In this document: positions 57,987 through 64,000 of the stretch, in pieces
Layout: every line of letters begins with the position of its first letter
Position numbering within the stretch: the first letter of the stretch is position 1
Assembly (NCBI GenBank): GCA_900554515.1
Contig: USHN01000005.1
Coordinates: forward strand, 18,108 to 82,107
Source of the DNA: an uncultured Acidaminococcus sp.
GTDB taxonomy: Bacteria; Bacillota; Negativicutes; Acidaminococcales; Acidaminococcaceae
Direction of reading: 5' to 3'
Length of the DNA: 64,000 nucleotides
The notes under the pieces: generated by a model
What the model was told of the DNA's origin: nothing
What the model saw: only the letters and a program-made list of their open reading frames with translations
The model's database searches: none
Program-made: the position numbers and the translations under genes

Positions 57987-59333
57987 TTACAGCTTTACTT
58001 TGTCTTTCCATTTGCCGGTACGATATTCGGCATAACTCATCAGAAAATTGGCGCCCCAGCCTACAGGTTCTGCGATCCAGACCATTTGAATACCGTAGAC
58101 AGGAGCCAGTGTCAGGGAAATTAAAACCCGCAGTGCTAGATTAGTCAGGTTGGCACAGGTAAAGACTTTCATGTCCCCGGCGCCGCGCAGTACGCCATCG
58201 ACAGCCATTTTAAACCCGATCACGGAAATGAAGAGACCGACGAATTTTAAAAAGCTGGTTCCTGTGGCTAGGGCCACGGCAGAAACCTTGTCTCCCAGGA
58301 AAAAGCGAATAATGGATGCATTGCAGGTTTCCAGAACTACCAGGATAATCAATGCGTAGATCAGGACCAAAAGATTTGCGCTATGATAGCCGGATTTAAC
58401 TCGTTCAATCTTTTTGGCTCCCAGATTCTGCCCCGTATAGGGACTCATGGCATTTCCAATGGCGTTCATGGGCACGGTACAGCAGTACTGGATCCGCATG
58501 GCAGAAGAAAAACCAGCAAGGGCTGCGGCTCCAAAACTATTGACCACACCCTGGACCAGCATCATGCCGATGCTGACGATGGATTGCTGCAAAATGGAAG
58601 GGAGAGCAATACCCGTCATCTTTTTTAACTGCCCGCTGCTGAAATAGTGCGGTGCCGTTCCCAGATCCCGGATCTCTCGTAAAAAAACCAGATACGACAA
58701 ACAGGCGGAAATCCCTTGACTGATTAGGGTAGCCCAGGCGGCTCCGGCAACGCCCATGCCCAGGTTCCGCACCATATAAATATCCAGAAAAACGTTTAGC
58801 AGAGAGGAAAAAATCAGAAAAAACAGCGGGTATTTGGATTTTCCCAGGGCATTAAAGGTGGAAGAAATAATATTATACATGAAAAGAAAGGGCAGGCCAA
58901 GAAAATAGATTTCCAAATAAACGTCTGCCATCACAATACTGCTTGCAGGGGTGTGAAGCCAACGCATAATCTGGGGGCTGAGCACATACCCGACGAGACC
59001 CAACACGAGGCTGAGTCCAAGAAACGTAAGAAAAGCGGTATAAACGGCCTGTTTCATGTGGTCATAATCGTGTGCACCAAAATAACGGCTGATCAGTACG
59101 CTGGCACCGACGCCGCCACCTATGGCGATACTGATAAAAACTGTGGTAAGCGCATAGGAAGCACCTACAGCGGCCAGCGCTGCTTCTCCTACGTAGCGGC
59201 CTACAATGGCGGAATCCACTGTATTGTATAATTGCTGAAAAAAATTGCCCAGAATCATGGGCAGGGAAAATATAAAAAGCGCCTTCATAGGCGGATCGGT
59301 GACCAGATAATCTTTGTTGCCTTGCACATCCAT
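57987..59333 (-). CDS. MATE-family efflux transporter, copy 2
   Basis: About 448 residues with 12 predicted helices. MATE motifs are LPMILGNFFQQLYNTVDSAIVGRYVGEAALAAVG at the N-terminus and the internal repeat IALPSILQQSIVSIGMMLVQGVVNSFG. It is not a close copy of the pump at 31.6 kb, so the two probably differ in substrate. ATG 59333 (MDVQGNKDYLVTDPP) is preceded by AAAGGAG; the frame remains open to 59402 with ATG 59375, but those starts lack a ribosome site. It is divergent from the DUF4127 gene. Confidence 0.9.
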   Translation of the reverse strand: MDVQGNKDYLVTDPPMKALFIFSLPMILGNFFQQLYNTVDSAIVGRYVGEAALAAVGASYALTTVFISIAIGGGVGASVLISRYFGAHDYDHMKQAVYTAFLTFLGLSLVLGLVGYVLSPQIMRWLHTPASSIVMADVYLEIYFLGLPFLFMYNIISSTFNALGKSKYPLFFLIFSSLLNVFLDIYMVRNLGMGVAGAAWATLISQGISACLSYLVFLREIRDLGTAPHYFSSGQLKKMTGIALPSILQQSIVSIGMMLVQGVVNSFGAAALAGFSSAMRIQYCCTVPMNAIGNAMSPYTGQNLGAKKIERVKSGYHSANLLVLIYALIILVVLETCNASIIRFFLGDKVSAVALATGTSFLKFVGLFISVIGFKMAVDGVLRGAGDMKVFTCANLTNLALRVLISLTLAPVYGIQMVWIAEPVGWGANFLMSYAEYRTGKWKDKVKL

Positions 59334-59477
59334 CAGCTCCTTTGCAGGGGTTCCTGCACTTATAAGTGTACTCATTTTTAAAGGTCTTGACAAGCAAGGC
59401 ATGATAAGGGCCTAATTTATAGGAACGTGTATAAGCAAGTATGCTATAATAAACACCGTGAGAAAGGAGGGGATTCG

Positions 59478-61052
59478 GTGAAACTAAGAAAAATAGGAAA
59501 AACATGCCTCCTGGCAGGTATGATTTGTTTACTTTCTGGAGTGTTTTCCGGAAAGGGCAATGCGGCGGAAAAGCTGCTTTTTGTTCCGCTGGATAACCGC
59601 CCGGTGAGCCTGGAATATACAGCAGATAGCTTTCGAAAAGCGGGGGTAGAGGTGTGCACGCCGCCAATAGCCTTATTGGCACCGGATCAAAAAAGCGGGG
59701 ATCCGGAAGGGCTCTTACAATGGCTGGATCAGGAAGCACCTGGCAGCAGTGGAGCAGTGGTTGCTAGTGACAGCATGATTTATGGCGGCCTGGTCAACTC
59801 CCGGACCCATGAACTTTCGGAAAAGGTGTTGCAAGAACGGGCACAGAAACTGCTTTTCTTTAAGCATAGACATCCCTTGGTGCCGCTATATGTGTTTGGT
59901 ACAGTGATGCGCTCTCCTAAATGGAGCAGCGCACCGGCAGAACCGGCGTACTATGCCCAATACGGTCCGCAGATTTTTCAGTGGGGCGCATTGCGGGATA
60001 AACAGGAACTGGGACTATTAAAGAAAAAAGACGAGCAGCAGCTGGCAGCGCTTGAACGCACCATTCCTGAAACCATCCGGAAGGATGTTCTTACCCGCAG
60101 GGCCAAAAACAGAAACGTGCTGCAGCTGTTGGCAGAAGGAATTCCAGAAGGAAAGCTGGATTATTTCCTCATTGGACGGGATGATTCGGCCCCTTATTCT
60201 GAAGCCCACCGGGATGCACGGCATCTTTTGGCAGATTTGCCCAAGGTGCCTTCTTACAAAATGCGTTCTTTTTCCGGGACGGATGAACTGGGAATGGTGC
60301 TTTTAAATCGGGCGCTGAATAAGGCACGAGGAACCGTTCCGTTAGTTTATGGCTTTTATGGACGAGGCATGGGGAAAGCTACAGTACCCAGTTATGAAGA
60401 TGGTCCCATTGGACAAAGTTACCGGGAACATGTACTGGCAGCAGGTGCCTATCCAGCCCAATCCGCTAAAAGGGCCGATCTTGTGCTGGGTATGAATACC
60501 CGGTATGACGGGACAACGCCCGGAGCTGATACAACGCTGAATACGGATACGCTGGATCCCACGACCGAAGACTTTTTGGATAAAGCAGAGCACTACCTGC
60601 GGCAAAAGAAAAATGTGGGGATTGCCGATATTGCTTTCGGTAACGGAGGGAGCAACGCTCTGGTGAAAGAACTTTTTCACAGACAGCAGCAGTACGCCCT
60701 GGGCTCCTATGCCGGTTGGAATACGGCGGGGAATTCCCTGGGGTATGCCTTGGGACAGGGTCTATTGCGTCCGTATTTACGTGAGGCAGATCGCAAGACG
60801 CTGCTGGAGATCCGATATCTGGATGACTGGATTTATCAGAGTAAGGTGCGGCAGGCATTGCGCCAGAAAGTAATTTATCCTCACCAGTGGCCCGACGGTA
60901 AACTAACAGAGGAAGAAACGGCTGCGGCAGAAGCATATCTCACACCTGCCATGGAAAAAACGGCGGCCCCATTTTTAGGCGATGCTAGCAAAAACTACAG
61001 GTATCGCTTGCCTTGGCATCGTACCTTTGAAGTTTGGGTGTCTGAAAAGTAA
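59478..61052 (+). CDS. Secreted DUF4127 family protein
   Basis: A 524-residue exported protein. A signal peptide (KIGKTCLLAGMICLLSGVFSGKGNA) comes first, then the DUF4127 signature KLLFVPLDNRPVSLEYT with VVASDSMIYGGLVNSRTHE and YFLIGRDDSAPYSEAHRDAR further in. The Asp/Asn-rich motifs look like an enzyme active site, but no activity is known for the family. GTG 59478 is seven bases after AAAGGAGG, and TATAAT with extended TG at about 59444-59449 is a likely promoter. It is followed after 25 bases by an M20 amidohydrolase gene, probably in the same operon. Confidence 0.85.
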   Translation: MKLRKIGKTCLLAGMICLLSGVFSGKGNAAEKLLFVPLDNRPVSLEYTADSFRKAGVEVCTPPIALLAPDQKSGDPEGLLQWLDQEAPGSSGAVVASDSMIYGGLVNSRTHELSEKVLQERAQKLLFFKHRHPLVPLYVFGTVMRSPKWSSAPAEPAYYAQYGPQIFQWGALRDKQELGLLKKKDEQQLAALERTIPETIRKDVLTRRAKNRNVLQLLAEGIPEGKLDYFLIGRDDSAPYSEAHRDARHLLADLPKVPSYKMRSFSGTDELGMVLLNRALNKARGTVPLVYGFYGRGMGKATVPSYEDGPIGQSYREHVLAAGAYPAQSAKRADLVLGMNTRYDGTTPGADTTLNTDTLDPTTEDFLDKAEHYLRQKKNVGIADIAFGNGGSNALVKELFHRQQQYALGSYAGWNTAGNSLGYALGQGLLRPYLREADRKTLLEIRYLDDWIYQSKVRQALRQKVIYPHQWPDGKLTEEETAAAEAYLTPAMEKTAAPFLGDASKNYRYRLPWHRTFEVWVSEK

Positions 61053-61077
61053 ACGGGAAATATAAAGGAGGAAGACC

Positions 61078-62376
61078 ATGGGATATTACGAAGAAGCAGA
61101 GAAAATGCAACCGGAACTTGTCAAATTGCGGCGGGATTTCCACCAATATCCGGAAACCGCATGGACAGAATTTAGAACTACCAGCATTATAGCTACGGTG
61201 CTAAAACGGTTAGGCTTTGAGGTGTTGCTGGGTAAGGATATCCTGGATGAACCGTCCCGGATGCTGGTGCCAGATGAAAAAACGCTGGAAGCCTGCAAAA
61301 AGCGGGCGCTGGCAGAAGGCGCAGATCCGAACCTGGTAGAAAAAATGGATGGTGGACATACAGGTTGTGTTGGTGTGATGCACTTTAGCAGACCGGGCAA
61401 AACCGTGGGACTGCGGTTTGATATTGATGGTTTGTTCGTCAAAGAATCGGAGGAAGCAGATCACCGGCCAACCGCAGAAGGCTTTGCTTCCCATCATCCT
61501 GGCCTGATGCATGCCTGCGGCCATGACGGACACATTACCATTGGGCTGGCTGTGGCAAGACTTGTATCCTTGCACAAAGAAAGAATGGCCGGCACCTTGA
61601 AAATTTTCTTCCAGCCCGGAGAAGAAGGCGTAGTAGGGGCCAAAGCCATGGTTAATAGCGGTCTGGCCGACGACGTGGATTATTTTATCAGCGGGCATAT
61701 CGGCTTGGGGGATTTTGAAGACCAGTCCTTAGTGATTATGGCAAAGGGCTTTTTAGCCACAGATAAAATTGATGCTGTTTTTACTGGCGTTCCAGCCCAT
61801 GCCGGGGCGGAACCGGAAAAAGGGAAAAATGCCCTATTGGCAGCTGCACAAGCTGCTCTTGCTCTCCATGCGATTCCCCGGCATAGCAGCGGGGCTTCAA
61901 GGATCAATGTAGGCGTTATGGAAGCCGGTACCGGGCGGAATGTGGTCCCGGCAAATGCGGTGCTAAAATTTGAAACTCGTGGCGAAACGGCAGAAATCAA
62001 TAACTTTGTAGCAGAAAACGCCTGGCGTATGGTGGAAGGAGCTGCAGAAATGTATGGAGTCAATGTAAAAATGATTCCTGTGGGTTCTGCCACTACTGCC
62101 CTTAGCAGTGAAGCCATGGGGAAAGAAATTTACCAGGTGCTGGAGCCACTGCATCAATATAAAAAATTGGTCTTGGAAAAAAAGATATCCGGCAGTGAGG
62201 ACTGTTGTTATTTTCTGTCGCGGGTACAGGAACGGGGCGGACAAGCGGTCTATATGCTCTATGGTACGCAGGAGGCCGCAGGCCATCACCAGAGCCGGTT
62301 TGACTTTAATGAAGCAGTACTGTCCCAGAGTGCCGCTACTGTCACAACCCTGGTGGAACATTTCAGTAATAAGTAA
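61078..62376 (+). CDS. M20-family amidohydrolase (AbgA-like)
   Basis: A 432-residue dizinc hydrolase of peptidase family M20, amidohydrolase branch. LRRDFHQYPETAWTEFRT is at the N-terminus, the metal-binding segments are LRFDIDGLFVKE, GLMHACGHDGHITIGLA and FFQPGEEGVVGAKAM, and the last ligand is in AAGHHQSRFDFNE. The long insertion between the first motifs (about residues 40-100) is typical of aminobenzoyl-glutamate hydrolase-like proteins. Cleavage of an N-acyl or aminobenzoyl amino acid is likely; the true substrate is not determinable. AAGGAGG precedes the ATG. Confidence 0.88.
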   Translation: MGYYEEAEKMQPELVKLRRDFHQYPETAWTEFRTTSIIATVLKRLGFEVLLGKDILDEPSRMLVPDEKTLEACKKRALAEGADPNLVEKMDGGHTGCVGVMHFSRPGKTVGLRFDIDGLFVKESEEADHRPTAEGFASHHPGLMHACGHDGHITIGLAVARLVSLHKERMAGTLKIFFQPGEEGVVGAKAMVNSGLADDVDYFISGHIGLGDFEDQSLVIMAKGFLATDKIDAVFTGVPAHAGAEPEKGKNALLAAAQAALALHAIPRHSSGASRINVGVMEAGTGRNVVPANAVLKFETRGETAEINNFVAENAWRMVEGAAEMYGVNVKMIPVGSATTALSSEAMGKEIYQVLEPLHQYKKLVLEKKISGSEDCCYFLSRVQERGGQAVYMLYGTQEAAGHHQSRFDFNEAVLSQSAATVTTLVEHFSNK

Positions 62377-62403
62377 GAACTCCTGCTAGGTTCAGAAAAC
62401 ATA

Positions 62404-62434
62404 CAAAGGGAGCACAGAAACAGTGCTCCCTTTG
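62404..62434. terminator. Hairpin after the M20 gene
   Basis: CAAAGGGAGCAC pairs exactly with GTGCTCCCTTTG around AGAAACA. The T-run is only three bases, but the stem is strong, so it probably terminates the DUF4127-M20 operon. Confidence 0.7.
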
Positions 62435-62495
62435 ACGTATAAGAAAAGTCTTTTACTAACGGAAGAATAACTTTATTTTTTTTACAGGAATCCTA

Positions 62496-62524
62496 TTGAC
62501 ATTGGTAGTATGAAATGGTAATAT
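62496..62524 (+). promoter_or_regulatory. Promoter for the CarD-type gene
   Basis: TTGACA (62496-62501), a 17-base spacer and TAATAT (62519-62524), leaving a leader of about 100 nt before ATG 62632. Confidence 0.75.
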
Positions 62525-62631
62525 AAAAAATTTTGACTTATTACCTCCTAATGTGTTAAACTATTCTTATAGGCATACAATGGATACGAGTTTTCGCATA
62601 GATACATATCCTGGACGGGGGAGGTAATAAG

Positions 62632-63111
62632 ATGTTTGGCGTAGGTGATAAGGTCCTGTACCCTATGCACGGGGCAGCAGTGATCCAGGATAGGGAGGAA
62701 AAGCAAGTAAACGGGAAATCCGTGGAATACTTAGTGCTGGACATGCTTTTAAGTGACATGAAAGTCCTGATCCCCGTGAAAAATACGGAGAAGATCGGAC
62801 TGCGGCCCGTTGTGCTGCAAACAACCCTGCCTAAGGTGGAAGAAGTTCTGAAGGCACGACCGGAAAACAGAATGAAGCAAATCACTTGGAACCGCCGCTA
62901 TAACTTGTACGTAGATAAAATGAAAACCGGCGATATTTTTGAAGTGGCCGACGTGGTGCGGACATTGGCTGTGCAGGAGCAGGAAAAACGCCTTTCCGCC
63001 GGGGAGCGTCGGCTTTTAACCACGGCCAAGCATATTTTGCTCAGTGAGTTTATGCTGGTCAAAGACGTGGATGAGAAAAAAAGCGAAGAATGGCTGGAAC
63101 AGTTTGTATAG
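62632..63111 (+). CDS. CarD-family transcriptional regulator
   Basis: A 159-residue CarD/CdnL-type protein. The N-terminal Tudor-like RNA polymerase-binding domain (FGVGDKVLYPMHGAAVIQD...YLVLDM, KVLIPVKN) occupies residues 1-60, and the C-terminal helical domain (DVVRTLAVQEQEKRLSAGERRLLTTAKHILLSEFML) follows. CarD proteins bind RNA polymerase beta and stabilise open complexes, often at rRNA promoters. GGGGAGG lies before the ATG. It is monocistronic, with its own promoter and terminator. Confidence 0.92.
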   Translation: MFGVGDKVLYPMHGAAVIQDREEKQVNGKSVEYLVLDMLLSDMKVLIPVKNTEKIGLRPVVLQTTLPKVEEVLKARPENRMKQITWNRRYNLYVDKMKTGDIFEVADVVRTLAVQEQEKRLSAGERRLLTTAKHILLSEFMLVKDVDEKKSEEWLEQFV

Positions 63112-63159
63112 AAACAAACGGAGAGGAAATGAAGATCCACTACCTCTCTACATAAACAA

Positions 63160-63240
63160 ACAAAAAAGTCACTGGTTGGTATGACACTTATCGGCTCCAA
63201 TTGCCGCAGAGGTCGTACGACACCAGTGACTTCCTTTTTT
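63160..63240. terminator. Bidirectional terminator between carD-type and trxA genes
   Basis: AAAAAAGTCACTGG (about 63160) is complementary to CCAGTGACTT with TTTTTT further on (to 63240). The long loop between them may fold further. A and T runs on both sides suit the convergent genes. Confidence 0.65.
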
Positions 63241-63244
63241 GTTC

Positions 63245-63568
63245 TTATTTAGCAAGCACTTTTTGTACAGCGTCTTCCAGTTGGGATTCGGGGACGGCAC
63301 CCACAATTTCGCCTACCAGTTCACCGCCTTTAAAAAAGGCCAGGTAGGGGATGCTCATTACATGGTATTGCAGGGCCAGTTCTTGCTGCTCATCTACGTT
63401 GACTTTGCCTACTTTAAGCTGGTCAGCGTATTTATCTGCGACTTTGGCCACAATGGGACTAATCATTTTACAGGGACCGCACCAGTCGGCATAGAAATCA
63501 ACCAGCACAGGACGGTCGCTTTGCAGCACGTCTTGTGCAAAATTTTCTTTAGTGAAGGTATATTCCAC
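63245..63568 (-). CDS. trxA: Thioredoxin
   Basis: A 107-residue canonical thioredoxin with active site WCGPCKMISPIV at about residues 28-39, PVLVDFYADWCGPC before it, and the cis-proline segment VMSIPYLAFFKGG. It reduces disulfides in the cytoplasm, probably with the trxB at 27.3 kb. It complements the CGYC thioredoxin of the trxB operon. The ATG follows GAGGTGG. Confidence 0.95.
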   Translation of the reverse strand: MEYTFTKENFAQDVLQSDRPVLVDFYADWCGPCKMISPIVAKVADKYADQLKVGKVNVDEQQELALQYHVMSIPYLAFFKGGELVGEIVGAVPESQLEDAVQKVLAK

Positions 63569-63675
63569 GTTGTTCCACCTCTTTCATTCTCTCAGGAAAT
63601 GTTGTATTCTGTATGGGTATAAGTATAGAATAAGTAAATGTTAATGTCAAGTATACAGTTCCGGAGGTGGGAAAC

Positions 63676-63957
63676 ATGTTGAACGAATGGCGTGTGGGAT
63701 TCTTGACACTGTGCTTTACGGTTTTCTCCTCCCTGCCTGCAGGGGCTAGGTATGCGTCCTGGCAGGATCCGGAGTATGATTTCACAGGGGTAAAAACCGT
63801 GTATCTGGAGCGTTTTGATTTTTCCAAAGTAAAACTTTCCAGCTTTAGCGGCAGCCAGGCTATGGAAACCTATTGGCGGAAGAAGGGAGCGGCTTTTACC
63901 AAAGTGAAAACCCTGCAGCCATCGGTAGAAGTTCCCAGGGCCTTATTGGTTAATTGA
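63676..63957 (+). CDS. Short secreted protein, possibly truncated
   Basis: A 93-residue protein with a hydrophobic N-terminal signal (RVGFLTLCFTVFSSLPAGA) and a mature part beginning about RYASWQDPEYDFTGVKTVYLERFDF. The pattern DPEYDFTGVKTVYL resembles the start of longer secreted DUF4136-like proteins, so it may be the N-terminal fragment of one that stops early (TGA at 63955). GGAGGTGG is upstream of ATG 63676. The function is unknown. Confidence 0.55.
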   Translation: MLNEWRVGFLTLCFTVFSSLPAGARYASWQDPEYDFTGVKTVYLERFDFSKVKLSSFSGSQAMETYWRKKGAAFTKVKTLQPSVEVPRALLVN

Positions 63958-63958
63958 A

Positions 63959-63981
63959 AACCCCGCCATAGTGGCGGGGTT
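63959..63981. terminator. GC-rich hairpin after the last gene
   Basis: AACCCCGCCA pairs with TGGCGGGGTT around TAG. There is almost no T run, so it could be a weak terminator or a palindromic repeat unit. Confidence 0.5.
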
Positions 63982-64000
63982 CCGGAAAGCTTATAGCTAT

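Overview
The window looks like chromosomal DNA of a strictly anaerobic, diderm Firmicute of the Negativicutes, most likely the Acidaminococcaceae (Acidaminococcus-like). This assignment is inferred from gene content only. Firmicute-type features are a T-box ileS leader, the alaS-ireB-ruvX-DUF1292-mltG-U32 cluster, RicT, and A/G-rich ribosome binding sites with frequent GTG and TTG starts. They occur beside an OmpH/Skp-like periplasmic chaperone, which implies an outer membrane. Metabolism points to amino acid or organic acid fermentation: butyryl-CoA dehydrogenase, ATP-dependent PEP carboxykinase, and subunits of a sodium-pumping biotin decarboxylase.

Layout. Positions 1-4.6 kb hold cell-wall and housekeeping metabolic genes (3D-domain protein, thioesterase, bcd, pckA). 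Positions 4.7-9.8 kb form an organic-acid module: a LysR regulator divergent from a PrpF-family isomerase and a MatC/SLC13-like permease, converging on a decarboxylase beta subunit and a 40-residue membrane partner. The latter pair has its own promoter and a structured leader with an internal terminator. Positions 9.8-14.4 kb carry fba, an RluA-type pseudouridine synthase, a metal-binding HMA protein with a CsoR-like operator, and a TerB_N/TerB_C protein with a DnaQ-like exonuclease.

Positions 14.4-22.8 kb are the accessory part. A 0.6 kb repeat-rich noncoding stretch is followed by a complete type I restriction-modification system (hsdM, hsdS, hsdR), two near-identical truncated Rpn-tail genes, a YefM/RelE-type toxin-antitoxin pair and GC-rich palindromic repeats. 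A 53-bp direct repeat (two mismatches) brackets the restriction system plus the first Rpn-tail gene.

From 22.8 kb on the window is mostly housekeeping: T-box/ileS, csoR, ompH, thioredoxin/thioredoxin reductase, SIMPL protein, a nucleosidase-like protein, rpsO, a MATE pump and tRNA-Ser(GCT). A compact information-processing operon then runs from 33.3 to 42.4 kb (decarboxylase, tmk, holB, ricT, trmN6-like, rsmI, prmA, rsmE, mtaB, HIT). It is followed by rpsU, yqeY, an M18 aminopeptidase, an amidase, the alaS cluster, a frameshifted M24 peptidase next to efp, and a phosphatase. A biotin-less oxaloacetate-decarboxylase-type alpha subunit sits at 54.7 kb. The last 8 kb holds secreted and membrane proteins (including a DUF4405-flavodoxin fusion), a second MATE pump, a DUF4127 protein, an M20 amidohydrolase, a CarD-type regulator and thioredoxin.

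The observations I rate highest are the leader RNA in front of the decarboxylase beta subunit, the PrpF/permease/decarboxylase module as a candidate tricarboxylate (for example trans-aconitate) utilisation locus, and the direct-repeat-bounded restriction island. All functional statements rest on reading the sequence; no database search was run.
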